The notes: generated by a model from the sequence alone, not told the origin. DNA of 64,000 nt from Trichaptum fuscoviolaceum (GCA_910574455.1 CAJSYZ010000001.1:5421518-5485517), one strand, 5' to 3'; numbered from the stretch's first letter, positions 10,216 to 22,286 are shown. Translations and numbers: made by a program.

Positions 10216-12264
10216 ATGAGCTTGGGAAATGTGTCGTTAGCGGACGAGATCCGCCTCCTAAACCATACGGCGAGGGATCTTCGGAGTGTTCGCGTAAGTT
10301 GTCACACTTTACGTCCTCTCGTTGAGAGCTAATGACTTGTACCCATAGAGTGTGGATGGTACGCTTGATTATCCCTTCTCAGAAATTGAACTCGATTGTC
10401 TGACGCCTGATATCCAGTGGCGAGCTTTACGGTCATGATCTACGACATTCTCATCACGATCCCCAAGTGAGTGTCGCGATACTTCTCATTCTGTTCGACT
10501 TCATCGACGAAACACTCCTAGGGAGGTGGGCCATTCCATTCTGATAGTGCCCTAACGAGCACGATGGATAACTCTTTACGTAGCAATCCCTTATCTGGAA
10601 AGCAAAATGGTCATTCGGCAAGGTCCTGTTCTTCGCTACACGATACCCCCCAGCAATCGAAGGGCTCTTCTGGCTCATCTGTACGTCTCGACTCGTCTCA
10701 CTTACTCCCTATCGGTCCTTTAAAATTTGGAGACTCAATGCTCCTGTGATCTTGGCGCAGATGACATGGACTTGCATAGTTCTGTATCAGTGAGTTACTC
10801 ATGGGCTGTTTTAACTCATTCTAACTGTGATTATAATTACCATGGCGTAGTTGTGGGTGTGGCGATTAATTGATTTGGGTCGGGACTAATCGCTGCAACT
10901 ATAGCTGCAAGTTCGAACAGTATCTAGGAATCTGGTAAGCTAATCTATGCACTAGTGAACTTTCAAGTCTTTCGAATCTGTATTCTGATCAGTTCACATT
11001 CATAAAGGGGCTCTTTGATTTTCTTGATCCCTTTACAATGTACGTTCTTTACCCGCATTGACACCTTATACATACATCATCTGATGCTAATAATCCCTCA
11101 CTCGATACGGTACCAAATTGTGAAAGTGATCTGCATCCTGCGTGTCTCCGCCCTGTGGATGCGGAGCCGGACGGTCGTGATAATTCTGATCCTGACGACA
11201 ATCGTAAGCATACAGTTCACCTCTTATCTTTCATCACAGATTTCGACCTCTCACACGCTTCATTCATTATTTTAACGGATTGTGCGCTTGCTGGTATTTA
11301 TTCTCCATTCGGTAGGCCACAGATGCGGTGATGATGGGGACTTTGATTCACCTGATGCATTTGTATCACTGTATGTCTCGTACCCTCATTCACTCAGCGC
11401 CGCTATCTTGACCGGAGGGCTTATCTTACTATTTTGTTGTGATGTGCACGCGCAGACCACTCTACTCCACTGTAAGCTCTGCGTTCCGTTAATCTTTCCC
11501 CTCACCTCTTTCTGTCATCTCCATTGATCAATCTGATCTGATTCGACATTGTCTGATACATTCTTACGATAACCATACAGACTAAAGCCCTTCCTCGGAT
11601 GCGCAAGCGGGCTCGCGGCGTCACAGATCAACGCCGTGTCCACCGTCCCCGCGTGGGTCGCTGTTATCGTATTCGACACCGTTGTGTTCCTGCTTACGCT
11701 CACGCGCGCTGTGCAGTCATGTGAGTCTTGATTTCTCGGGCTCCCGAATTCTGGTTACTTGATCTTTCTAACCCTCAAAATAGCGGGGCGGCGGGCAAGC
11801 GCGCGGTCGCACTCGCGCCTCTTTGCTGTGTTGGTCCGAGATGGCTTCGTTTACTACACCGTCATGCTTGGTGCGTCTCTTCGTCTCTCCTTTCCGCGTC
11901 CGACAACATAAAGTCTCTCTGACTGACTCATCCATTCACCCGCGCCGCCGCGGTCTACACTCCATCCCCAGCTCTGAGCCTCTCAAACTTGCTTATTCTC
12001 GTCATGGTTCCCACATCCAGTACCCTTGCGACGATCCTTACGCCCGTTCTGCGCGCTAGCTTCAGCGTCATCGGCAGCCGCATTGTACTCAACCTCCGGG
12101 ACGTGCATACCGGCGCTGCCGCCAGTGCCCGAACTCCCGGGCTGCCAGTGATGCACGCAGACAGAGCGAGAACGGGTGTGAATATCAAACTTGCTGACCT
12201 TGACTTCGACCTCGGGGGCAGTTCGTCTCAGGCTGAGACGAGCTCTGGATCTACTTGGTCTTGA
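10216..12264 (+). CDS. DUF6533 multi-pass membrane protein
   Basis: Member of the Agaricomycetes DUF6533 integral-membrane family of unknown function. Starts MSLGNVSLADEIRLLNHTA. Later exons give ASFTVMIYDILITIPKE, then WKAKWSFGKVLFFATRYPP, the hallmark of this domain, then AIEGLFWLI, FEQYLGIW, CILRVSALWMRSRTVV, and helices AWVAVIVFDTVVFLLTL, VLVRDGFVYYTVML and LSNLLILVMVPTSSTL. It ends with SFSVIGSRIVLNLRDVHTG and a Ser-rich tail. About nine short introns are needed; several limits are uncertain and I could not verify that every exon is intact. A 5'-truncated duplicate lies at 58562-60145. Confidence 0.7.
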
Positions 12265-12464
12265 ATATTACTATATTCTTCCTCTTTTACTAAATCTGAA
12301 TGCAGTTAATCAGATTTTTTTTCTTTTCCCCCTGATTCGATTTCGGCATTTGCTTACTGTTTCTATTACCTTTTCCTATATTTCATATTAGTGTCATCAA
12401 CGTCCCTCGTAATCGAACAGTGATTGGGCAGATAATCACAACTTGCATGTACAATATCATGTTA

Positions 12465-12770
12465 TTATTGGCATACACTAATATACATAGGAGGCCTGTG
12501 GATTGCTACCCACTTTCGCATCTGATAAGGCATGTACAACAAGCCTGCCTCCGTACCTTCGCAATCCATCTCCATATACTTAATCCAAGAATCCACGTCG
12601 TCAAAGAATTCCTCCACATGCGGAGGAATAGGGAAACCGAACCCGATGAATGAATACTTCATTTTGGCTGGCAAGGTGGTAGAAGAACATATATGCAGAA
12701 CTCCGACTGATTTCGGTGAAGGCTGAATCCACAGGGCAATGCCTCTGAACTTGAGGGGAGGGTGCATAAT
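12465..12770 (-). pseudogene. F-box-like gene fragment (3' end)
   Basis: Encodes FRGIALWIQPSPKSVGVLHICSS, then HVEEFFDDVDSWIKYMEMD, corresponding to the last third of the intact F-box-like gene at 60658-61662. The end shifts frame (LLYMPYQMRKWVA instead of LVVYALSDAEVG). It lies downstream of a DUF6533 gene in the same relative orientation as the pair at 58.6-61.7 kb, so both came from one duplication. The 5' two thirds are missing. Confidence 0.7.
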
Positions 12771-13039
12771 GGGAAGGTGAGTTGAACTTGTGGGTGGCTG
12801 TGACGCTGCATCATGTGTTGAGATACCTAAGCAGACATGAGAAGATACGATGAAGGATGATCGGAAAATGTATAGTTGATTAATCTGTCATCCTCTAGGC
12901 ATAGAGATGAAAAGATATGATTAGGGATTGTCGTACTAACATCTATAGGTCAGTAATCCATCAGCCGCTAGGTATAGCTCAAAAGAAGGTATATACATTG
13001 CTCACGCTGTTGCAAAGCCAAGCCAAACTATCTCAGGCC

Positions 13040-13800
13040 ATCGCTCGGCTCAGTTAAACGTGCCGTCCTCCCGGACCATCCACACCATCTCCCTTCACAT
13101 CACTGATATGATCCTCCGCATCGCCCTCGGCTCCTCCCTCCCCTCGCCCATCCGCGCTCGCTGGTGCCGATGCGGAGCGCGTCGAGCAGGCACACGGCGA
13201 CGCGCGGGACCATAGGGTACAGGAAGACGTCGTACACTCGTAGTGTCTCGACCAACCCATCAAGGGCGTCTTGGGCGACCAAGGGCAAGTGTGCGAGATG
13301 TGTTCGTTGGCCTGTGCATATGTATGTCTGCGAGTAATTCTATTTCATTGCGGATGGGTGATGTCATGTTAGGCGGTGGAAAGGAGATGGGAAGAGGTGT
13401 AGTCGAACACGCAGGGGGTTTTATATCAGAAGGGTGGAAAGAGAAGGGAGAAGTATAAGGAAGAAAGGAGAACGTACGAGCTTCACAACAGACACAATAG
13501 CGTCAACCGCTTCGCCCACTTCGAGCTTCTCCATATGCACCTCTTTCCATTCCGTGCCCTCTCCTAAGCCTATGTTCCCCGTCGTCGTCGTCAAAGTCGA
13601 TGACGACAGCAAACCACCCGACCCAGCGGCACGTTCGCCCAATACGCTCTTATCCTCTACGGCCCCCACTCAAGTCTGGGTCCAACTCTATCCCCATCGA
13701 CATCTGCAACTGCATCGGCAGTCTCAAGCCGCAGCAGGACCTTCGCGCACGAGACGCGCAACAGGTGTGTGCAACAGTAAATTCCCGAGCACTGCGTGCT
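13040..13800 (-). pseudogene. MSM1 3' fragment
   Basis: Three segments match the C-terminal half of the intact MSM1 at 51544-54119 in order: LLRVSCAKVLLRLETADA (about 13700-13780), [20 protein letters not shown] (about 13490-13550), and LVETLRVYDVFLYPMVPRVA (about 13160-13260). They lie in different frames separated by deletions. The catalytic HIGH and KMSKS regions are absent. It is a dead, 5'-truncated copy. Confidence 0.75.
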
Positions 13801-14299
13801 TGCGCCTTTTTCACTTCTTTCCTTCATTTCGTTCCCCATCGATAACTCACCTCAACATCGCATCGCTTCTTCTGAGAGCTATTAAAAATGGTGAACGTGT
13901 GATCTTCATGATGTACTCGCCACTCAGCTTACTTATGAGGTGGTCGATTACTAGCGTGGCGACAAACTTTCACCGTATTGGTTAATGATACCGCCTTGCC
14001 GCAGTGAATAGCTTCAGCTCGTAAGACTGACTTCACTTCATATCAAGTTAATAGAACATCAATGTCGGTTTTTCGGATACTGGTGGCGTATCTACAATCC
14101 TGGTCAGCACCTTTTACATCTACTATTGGCGTCGTATTACTTGGCTTTACAATACCAGGAAGCTCCTTCAGTACCTGTCGACGTTGGTCACCAAAGTCCA
14201 CTGATATATCGCACAGAGGTGTATATTTCGGCTCAGCAAGAGAAAGGGAAGAATGGGTGCGTCCTGCATTTGGCGCGATGGCACTAAAATTCGATAAAA
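13801..14299. other. Intergenic, nothing recognised
   Basis: No gene-like frame with recognisable features. Its right end runs into the SINE-like repeat. Confidence 0.35.
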
Positions 14300-14560
14300 G
14301 GGACGCGTCACCGTCGACGCGTCGTATGCAACCACCAGTACCAGCAGCTCCAGTTTTACCAGAGCCACTAACTACTGCAAAGACGTGGAGTAATTTTACG
14401 CAGCAAATATTCCGTGAAATAACTTAGAGAAGCAATAATAAATAATTAAAAGTGAACGACAACGAGATTCGAACACACGACCCGCGTCAGAATAAGAATT
14501 ACCATAAAGAGAAGCCGCGCTCAAGTCAACTAGACTACTGAGGCTTATACTACCTTGCCT
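14300..14560 (-). repeat. tRNA-derived SINE-like repeat, minus arm
   Basis: On the minus strand this reads as a tRNA-like head, with a box-A-like stretch at 14525-14541 and a B box GTTCGAATC at 14466-14474. A tail follows containing CCACGTCTTTGCAGTAGTTA. The same tail and head order recurs in the opposite orientation at 14760-15020. Outer limits are approximate and no target duplication was established. Confidence 0.6.
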
Positions 14561-14586
14561 CACTTAGTAATTATATACTGTTCCAA

Positions 14587-14740
14587 CGGGGCGCAGCCCC
14601 GCAAGGAGTTAGGGTTATTGTTAGGGTTATTGTTAGGGTTATTTAAGGGTTAGTGGGGGGTTTGGGGGGCTCTGCCCCCCATAGTTAGGAGTTAGGGTTT
14701 GGGTAAGGGTTAGGGTAGATAGGTAGTTAGGGTTGTTAAG
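14587..14740. repeat. TTAGGG-rich (telomere-like) core with GC hairpins
   Basis: From 14609 to 14740 the plus strand carries about seven TTAGGG units spaced by short T-rich pieces. Two strong palindromes flank or split it: CGGGGCGCAGCCCCG at 14587-14601 and GGGGGGCTCTGCCCCCC near 14664-14680. TTAGGG is the usual fungal telomere repeat. It sits between two opposed SINE-like arms. Confidence 0.7.
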
Positions 14741-14759
14741 CTTAGTGTTGAGGATATAT

Positions 14760-15020
14760 ATAATCCCCCTTAGTGTAGTGGTTAATATGTCATATTAGTT
14801 AGTTTCCGGATTAGGCTTTCATAGAGTTGCAAGTTCGAGTCACGTTTGTGTCGTTCACTAATATTTTGTATTTGTTACCACGCTATTTGGTATTACCACT
14901 TTGTATTACTTGGGTATTATTTCTACGTGGAATAATTACTGCTCTGATTTACCCCACGTCTTTGCAGTAGTTACTGGACTTGGTAATACTGGATTGGCTG
15001 GTACGCCTCATGCAACGCCC
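14760..15020 (+). repeat. tRNA-derived SINE-like repeat, plus arm
   Basis: Contains a good A box (TAGTGTAGTGGTTA, 14771-14784) and B box (GTTCGAGTC, 14833-14841), then GTGTCGTTCACTA and a tail with CCCCACGTCTTTGCAGTAGTTA. The minus arm at 14300-14560 has the same elements in the same order. The divergence between arms suggests two old insertions or an old foldback. Confidence 0.65.
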
Positions 15021-15850
15021 CAAACGCGTTCGAGTACTAGACTAGTAGTAGTAGGCACGTGACGTGCCAGTGCTACGATTCAATTGTAAACTACTCTTTT
15101 TCTTTTACGTTGATGTTCGATCTAACTTTGAGTTGTTCCCCAGTATCAAGCCAGATGAAATGTGCACTTTTCTGTCACATATCAGGAAAATGTAAAGGCA
15201 GGTATGTCATTTTTGTTCACAGAGTTGCGAAACTCAGAATTTGGTCACATAAATAGAGGACCAGCGCATATCGTCGTCTCTATGATATCCCAATCATCTA
15301 TACTTGGTTTATGGTAGGAAGAAAAACTCAAAAACGCATTGAAGCGCCCAAATACTGACGTATCGAGTTTATTTGCGATAGCCTCTGTTTCGGCGATGTT
15401 ATTGACGAGAAGGACGACAATCTTGTAAAGAAACTTATAACATGCTCATAGAAATTAGCCATGTGGTATGTGCATATAAAGAACATGCCCGCCTCGGAGG
15501 ACTGGGAATTGACAGAGGTAAGTCACACAAATTGCCTTCATGTTGATGAGACAGAATTATCTTCATCTTTGCTCACATAATAGGGGCCGCAGTCATGAAG
15601 GAATGAACATCTTCCAGCCTTTCTCGATGCCGATCTGATCGATGTTTACTGCTGTGTGACACGCCAATCGGTTCACAGCAGGATTGATCCTAAAGCCTAA
15701 TTGGACTTACAAGTTGGAGCAACACGAGTCATATATACTGCGCATCAATCTTGCCCCTTTTTATCTCAAAGATCGCAGCAGTTTCGTTTACATATAAAGA
15801 GCATAAACTGTCTCTGACCTAGAGGTACGATAACAAGCTTCTCTCTCCGG
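15021..15850. other. Upstream region of the ABC gene with a minus-strand open stretch
   Basis: On the minus strand, about 15255-15440, an open stretch without an ATG reads KIVVLLVNNIAETEAIANKL, then FGRFNAFLSFSSYHKPS. It looks coding-like and may be a gene remnant of unknown family. The rest shows no features beyond the likely ABC promoter. Confidence 0.3.
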
Positions 15851-18481
15851 ATGTTCCTCGAATACTTACTCCTTCTCCTCCCTTCTCTCTCTCGTCACAT
15901 GAAACCAGGAGATGCTGTTAAGAAAGAAGGAGAAAGTCAGCGCTTTGAAATACATCGTTTCGGCATCTGGGAATTTGTCGTTCTTTCGCAGCCTTCCATC
16001 CTCAAGCGCTTCCTTCACGTCCAACTTCCATCAAAAGCGGCCATCACCGAGCTCTTCTCTGACTATCTTCAATACGTTCCCTACGTCATTCGCTTCATTA
16101 CGGAAATATACCAAATCGCTCCAACATACCTGCTAGCATATGGTGTTATGCGTCTGTGGGAGAGTATTGAAGGTGGCCTGTCCCTTTATTATACTAGCCA
16201 GCTGCTCGACGCCGTGAGCACCTTTTTCTTCGCAGTTTTAATATAGGATTAAATAGCTAACACTTAACCTCAAGGTCGGCGATCGATTACAAGGGAAGGA
16301 CGTCAGCAGAAACACAATAATATTGGCCATTATGGGAAGATGCTTATGCACATTGGTTTCCAATGTACTAGACAAAATCCTGTTCGTAACAATAATTTCA
16401 CCTACATATCGTCGCGGAAGCTAAGCACAACTCATGCATAGGGTCCGCCATGAGCAAATTCTTAAGGATCGTATTAAACACCACTTTATATTCAAGAAGA
16501 TGTGCATCTCCATGAACTTAGACCTTGTTGCCGCAGACGGTAAGCTCGAGTATTTCTTGCTCTGTCGAGAAAGCATATGACGCTTCGTTCAGATCCGGTA
16601 GTTAGAAGTAAAATTGGAGAAACCTGGTCATTAACCTCTGACCACAGCACATGGCATATGTTTAGCCAATTGTCCTTGATTATTTTTAGCACAACACGGA
16701 TCGCCTCCCAGTTGTTCATGGTGATTTCCCTTCTCCGGAAGCATGCGGCAGATCCCATATTTTTCATCGCATCGATCCTCGGTCCCGCCATCAGTTATGC
16801 CATTGATTTTGAAAGGTCTGCGATGTTGAATAAACGTGAGGCGCCTTCCAGACACCCTCTTGAAAACATAATAACGGATTGTTGCAATAGCTCATGTGAC
16901 ATACTGCGTTGAACCTGCCTACGTGCGGATGGCTGCATTATACTCTCTCGCACACAACGAAATGCACCGGTCAGATCGGCTCAGTGATGGTGTCAACGAA
17001 TACATCGAGAAAGAGTTCTTGAAGCAGCGCGCCATTCTTGGCGACCAATGCACGGAATCCGCATTATACCAGTATTCCTACCGGACGCCTGTACTGATTC
17101 AAACACTGTATGGACTATTGCCGGACTTTCCCCTTGTCAAGTCTTATCTTCCCCATCACCTATGTCAGAAGTGCTGATGGTATTACTTCTATGCAGATCG
17201 TTTTTGGCGTCAAAACACTATTCAATGTGAAGAACATGAATATAACGTCGCTTTCCCTCCTGCAGCAAACAGCTCATACAATCTCGCGAACGCTGTCGAT
17301 TGTGAAAAGAAGATTTCGGAAGATGTCCAAGCTTCTCACCGCGGTGAAGAACATCTACATAGATGACGGGATGCTCCGTAAGATTGCAGATGGGCAAGTC
17401 GAATACCCATCTGCGGATGCTAAGAATACTGGGGCCGAAATCGAGTTCAGGCACGTCCGCTCTATGTTTTCTTATCAGTGTAGAAGAAAGAGCTTACATG
17501 TAGTGAGCAGAGATGTGGTACTTACTTATCCTGGCGGTAAGAAGAATGCAATCGATGGTGTCTCCTTCAATATCAAGGCGGGGCAGATGGTCGTCATTGT
17601 CGGGGTTAACGGGAGCGGGAAATCATCCATTATTAAGCTTTTCAATCGCCTATATAGCCCCTCGAGTGGCACGATCCTCCTTGATGGGACTCCCATTCAA
17701 GATTATCGCATCGCAGACGTCCGCCGGGCCATGGCTATCCTCCGTCAGAACCACACCCCGTACCCGCTTAGCATTCGGGAGAATATTGCACTTGGCCTAT
17801 CTGTATTCCGAGTCGATGACGAGGTCTTGGCGGAGGAACTTGAGGAAGCGGCAGACCAGGGCGGTGCACTGAGTTTCATCAATAAACTGGATAAAGGGAT
17901 GGATACGATCCTGACACCAGTCAAGATGACGTCTGCACATTTTCCCGGTGAACCCATTGAGGACTTGAAGGCACTTGTAGAAGGGAGAGACAAGACTACA
18001 GACATTTCCGGCGGCGAGAGCCAGAGGCTTGCTGCGTACGTCGACCTACCTTCATTTTGCAATGATTAAGCTTGAAAGGGCTAATTCCTATTTGCTTGCT
18101 TAGATCTAGAACATTCATGCGCCTGAGCGGCGGAAATATTCGACTTCTCGCCGCTGATGAGCCTACGTCGGCACTAGACCCAGAGGGCGAGTATGAGCTC
18201 TTCACTAAGCTACAGGCTCATCGGGGAGGGAAGACTGTTATATTCATAACACATCGCTTTGGCCATCTTACACGTTTCGCAGACCTCATTCTGTAAGTCA
18301 TTTTCCGTTACCAGTTAATGATTTTATCCTCTCGTCCGACTGAAGAACACTTCTTTATACTACTAGATGCATGAAGGATGGAAAGTTAGTGGAGCAAGGC
18401 ACTCATGACGATCTGATCTCGAGGGGAGGAGAATATTACAAGCTTCACAATGTCCAAGCTAAAGCTTTTTTCCCTGTGTGA
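15851..18481 (+). CDS. ABC half-transporter (one transmembrane domain plus one nucleotide-binding domain)
   Basis: Agaricomycetes-type ABC exporter with an N-terminal membrane domain and a C-terminal ATPase. Membrane-domain exons include LFSDYLQYVPYVIRFITEIY and WHMFSQLSLIIFSTTRIA, then AADPIFFIASILGPAISYAI. ATPase: Walker A GVNGSGKSS, signature SGGESQRLAA, Walker B IRLLAADEPTSALD, H-loop FITHR, and a C-terminal CMKDGKLVEQGTHDDLISRG. It ends AFFPV-stop. The signature is followed by an intron near 18040-18105, so the helical region is split between exons. The start is either 15851 or the in-frame Met at 15899. Substrate unknown. The long insert between Q-loop and signature (GMDTILTPV to LVEGRDKT) is shared with the copy at the right edge. 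Confidence 0.75.
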
Positions 18482-18639
18482 TGAACGTAGTTTCTTCCTA
18501 TTCTCATACATCTACATCTGACTCTTAATCATTTAATAGAGCTGAAAATGTGACTAAATATATATGTACATCTGTTAATCTCTACCGTTTTCCTAAGTTG
18601 TTGACGGTCTTATTCCGTTGTCCGGGCAGTATCTCTACA

Positions 18640-19205
18640 TGCAATGTATATCAAGCTCACTCTTGAGTTTGGAAGGCAATTCAGCTGCCACAGAAAGCCC
18701 ATGATCGAACTTTTCTGCAAGGGCATAGAAATGTCCGTTTTCGGGAGATGTTTTTTTCTCGGCGGCGCCAGACCGTATGAATGGCACCGTAGTTCCATCA
18801 CTCGGTGAATCGAGCAAGAGAAGAGGAATGATTTCGTATTTTAGCTCCGAGGTAATTGGCAGGTACAACTAAAGCCTGAGAATCAAGGCAGATTTGGCAT
18901 ATAGACCGGAGCGCTCTTAATAATGATCTGTTTCTTCTGTCCAAAACAATGAGAGATCAAAGGGAGGTACTGTAATAGTCATGGATGCCGAGCCCTTGTA
19001 AACAGAGCTTTTGAGTCCAGAGATAGTATGCGGCAGAGCTCGTTTGGATGTTGTTGTAGTTAGCTCCCGGAGAGCGTATGGTACGGTATTCGGTGCCGGT
19101 ACTGTTCGCAGGAGCCTCATTGACGATCCAAGATAGACAAGCTTCGTTAGGGAGAGACATTGCTGAATAGGCACTCGATTTGAATGTCTCGCTTATTGAC
19201 AGGGG
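18640..19205 (-). pseudogene. F-box-like pseudogene, 3' part
   Basis: Shattered copy of the intact gene at 62105-63091. Recognisable pieces are QCLSLTKLVYLGSSMRLLRT, then YALRELT, YEIIPLLLLDSPS, and LPSKLKSELDIHCM, in changing frames. The first half is missing. It is convergent with the ABC gene, exactly as the intact pair at 62.1-64.0 kb, but the whole block is inverted. Confidence 0.75.
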
Positions 19206-19261
19206 GCGCGAGAGCGGCCTTGCGGGGCACTGAGTGCATACCCCTTCGCAAAGGAATTGAG

Positions 19262-19592
19262 TTAGAGACTCATTTCGATAATCGGATTTGGGAGGCGTTT
19301 TTCAGGAGAATAGATAATCTGTTATGTAGGATTTCCAGCTAGCAAACTCGGATTAGCAAAGGTATGGGACCCGGACACGAAGAAGAGTGGATGCATTTCC
19401 GTCTCTGCTAGAGGCAAGGAACCAGAGGACGAGGGACGGCTCGAAAAGATAGAAGCGCGCTATTGTAGCTATCTATAAGAGGTGAAAGATAGAGGGGAAG
19501 GCGAAGTGGTACGCTAGTAAGCATGAGGTATTTGATGAAAAGAGCTTTCCTGAGACAGGAGAATTCGACGCACCGCCTTGTTTTACTAATAA
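19262..19592 (+). pseudogene. Small-family class II pseudogene
   Basis: Remnant of the roughly 150-aa unknown family. The nucleotide sequence still encodes VWDPDTKKS, ARGKEPEDE, then FDEKSFPETGEFDAPPCFT-like pieces, in several frames with stops. The class is assigned from the SFPETGEF ending. It is convergent with the F-box pseudogene at 19778. Confidence 0.65.
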
Positions 19593-19777
19593 CGTCATGA
19601 TAATAGGTCGGGCATCATAGGACGTTCGAAAAATGTGTGGAGGCCTGAATGCACTTCGACATACTATTAAATACGATCTGAATGTACTGATGTGTAAGAT
19701 TGCTGCTGCGACGTACGCGAAGCGCTCTGCTAAATACTTTGCAACTGCTCCTGGTTATAGCACAGAAATTAAGAACA

Positions 19778-20760
19778 CTAGTCCAACCCGATCCATGCCT
19801 TGTATTGCTCCATAAAGAAGGCCTCTGCATTGCTACCCACTTCCGCATCTGATAATGCGTACACAACAAGTCTGCCTCCATACGTTTGCACATCTGTCTC
19901 CATATACTTGATCCAGGAGTTCACGTCATCAAAGTATTCCTCAACGTGCCGTGGGAAACCATGCACGATGATTGGATCAATCGTTTTGGTGGAAGAACAT
20001 ATATGCAGTATGCTGACGGCGAAGGCTGAATCCACAAGGGGATGGATCTGAACTTGAGGTGATACACGAGTCTAACGTTTGGAATGGTTATAAACTTGAG
20101 GTAGATCTGAGGAATCGCTCGAAGAGTATCGAGAAGCTCTTTATCCTCGAGGGCTCGTCTATGGATGATATCAAAGAATATCTCTGCGCAGTCAATAAGA
20201 ATCAGCTTTTGGATAGTAAGATAGGGTAGGGTGAGAGTTTTTGCAAAATCTGCAGAAGCCCGGACGATTGTTAGTTCCTGGAGCGCGTATATTCCACTCT
20301 GAGGTTTTGGGATGTTATGCAGAATTCGGATGTAATTCCAGTCGTCCAAGATCGCGAATCTTTTCAGAAGTGGACATTTAATGAATATGATGTGGAGCTG
20401 ATCGGATGACTCTGGGGGAAAGTGCTCGTTTAACATCCATACGGTCTTCACTGCGCGTACGAGAAACGACGCAGGTTTGATCTCCAACGCCCTGAGAAAC
20501 CTCTTCACCTGCATTCGTGACTCCATGACGACATTCTCATAAAGAAGTGGCTCCACCCAGACCCTTACTCCTTTCGATATCAGGCAGTAAGTATACGCAG
20601 TTCTTTGTCGCTGTTGCTCGTCACCAGCCCGTAGCCCAGGGGTGACGGAGGCCTCGAATACCAGTCGCACGATTTCAGTCGGAAACCTCGCAAATATGAA
20701 TGGTTTCGAATTAAAGACAATAGCATTGTGTCTTCGGCCGACAGCTGAAGAATGGGTCAT
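19778..20760 (-). pseudogene. F-box-like gene with one frameshift near the 3' end
   Basis: Starts MTHSSAVGRRHN and keeps the whole family layout: FPTEIVRLVFEASVTPG, RAGDEQQRQRTAYTYCLISK, VEPLLYENVV, LRALEIKPASFLVRAVKTVW. After SIPLWIQPSPS (about 20025) the frame shifts. The other frame carries the normal C-terminus: ILHICSSTKT, HVEEYFDDVNSWIKYMETDV, GRLVVYALSDAEVGS, ending WIGLD. One indel would explain this. A larger frame opens upstream at 20859, but those residues are not conserved in paralogues. It could encode a truncated protein. Confidence 0.75.
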
Positions 20761-20869
20761 GGTTGTTGGTGAAGAGTTACGGTTGGCCGCAGTGCCCGCT
20801 GGCGGCACAGGTTTTGCCAAGTTGACTTCGTTGGAGTCATGATTGAAGCGGCGCCTCAAAATAGTTTAC

Positions 20870-21230
20870 TGGAAGGCTGTGTGACCTTCAAATACTAACG
20901 TCACGGTGCGAATATACTACCATAAAACGGAAGATGTGCATTCCTCCAGAACAAGATCGGTGTTACTATTGTTCAAGTGAATTGCACGCGTAGATCTGCT
21001 GGTAGTCTTTTGGATGCTAACAACAATACATATGTACTTTCCAGCACCGTAGGCTCCACTGGCATGATTGTTTCGCATAAACTAAACACGAGTCATTATG
21101 GGTTTGTGCATAAAAACGTTCAGCACAGACGCGGACCTAAAGTCTTCGTCCAGACCACCATTCCATCTCTAGTAAAACGTGTAGCTGAGTAGTCAGCTCA
21201 CTAGTTCACGGCCGTCTATCAAATATGTAC
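20870..21230. other. Divergent spacer between F-box-like and small-family pseudogenes
   Basis: Probably the remains of a shared promoter. Pieces resemble the spacers at 35774-36147 and 42850-43155, which also lie between an F-box-like gene on the minus strand and a class I gene on the plus strand. No gene seen. Confidence 0.4.
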
Positions 21231-21680
21231 ATATCTCAACTTCAGCATGTTTTGCATATATGACATCAAGTTCGTATATGAGTATGGCATAACCGGCCCG
21301 GCGGAAGAACCGGGTATCAGAGAATCCGCGCATACGCATTCGCGAATAAGCTCGCCCCAGAGGATTTCGTGGGCGGCCATTTGAGCTTCACCCTTCTCAG
21401 GCAGTTCTTCCGGAAGATTGAAGAACTGACCGGGTTTAAACATTTCGACTACGGAGGCGCGTGGGACCCGGACACGAGGGAGACCGAGGCCATACTTGTC
21501 TTGGGTAGAAGGCATGAGCCAACGGACAAGGGTGACATCGAAATAATCAAGCGTGCCATATAAGTTATTAAGGGGGTGTTGAGCTTGGAGGAAACGGAGA
21601 AATGGTATGTCCAGGACGGTGACCATTTTGATCAGAGTACTCTTCCGGAGAAACTCGGTCCCCCGCCCAATTGTACTTGA
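21231..21680 (+). pseudogene. Small-family class I pseudogene
   Basis: Nucleotide sequence parallels the intact class I genes throughout, with pieces reading YDIKFVYEYGI, EELTGFKHFDYGGAWDPDTR and ETEAILVLGRRHEPTDKG. The frame breaks several times and stops occur throughout. Ends with an in-register TGA at 21678-21680. Confidence 0.75.
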
Positions 21681-21780
21681 AAAGTAGTCGATAAAATCCA
21701 AGGGAGTGCAGGGCTACGGACGACAGCTTGATTATACTTCGAATACTTCTGGATATAATGTAGATGATTGATATACCGAG

Positions 21781-22105
21781 TTAAAATGGGTTCTTCCACC
21801 TTCGGGGCATGTTACCTAGTGGTATTTTGAATCGTAAGTATGGTTTGCTGTCCGTCGATAGGCTAGGAGAAGTGAAGCCATTGATCATCATCCGAGATAT
21901 TTCAGACGGCAAGTTAGCGTATCCGTGAGATATATGACCCGAGGTAGAAATGACTTGTTTCTGGTACACGGTGTTTGACGGCGACAATAGTAAGGAGGAG
22001 CTGAAAATGAAGTGGAAGGGGAGATGGTATATTGGGGGTCATGAAGAATTAGATGAGCAAAACCGGAGAATTCGACATCTCGCCGCGTTTTACTTGAGAA
22101 GCGAT
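21781..22105 (+). pseudogene. Small-family class II remnant (3' end)
   Basis: Contains EELKMKWKGRWYIGGHEELDEQN, matching the ELxIEGxxKWYxGxxEEFDE region of class II, followed by a frameshifted ending. The segment is a diverged copy of 41760-42110. It is convergent with the intact F-box-like gene at 22287. Confidence 0.55.
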
Positions 22106-22286
22106 GGCGTCGAGTGGGATCTCCGCGCAATTAATGGAGGCTTGAGTACGATCTAGTTGCTCGTGATATCACGCTTAAAGTATGCGTCTTCAAGGTGGCT
22201 TCTGGGATAACACAGCGACATTCCACGCATAACACTCTGCAAATTCGATCACATTTGCGTTTTCAAGTGGCACATGACTAAGAACA

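Noticed and set aside
14062..14427. 121-aa plus-strand open frame
   Set aside because: Overlaps the tail of the minus SINE-like arm, no coding features.
14771..14841. Possible tRNA gene
   Set aside because: A and B boxes are good, but the acceptor and anticodon stems do not pair; it fits a tRNA-derived SINE head.
20977..21192. 71-aa open frame before the class I pseudogene
   Set aside because: Not similar to any family member, sits in a divergent promoter spacer.
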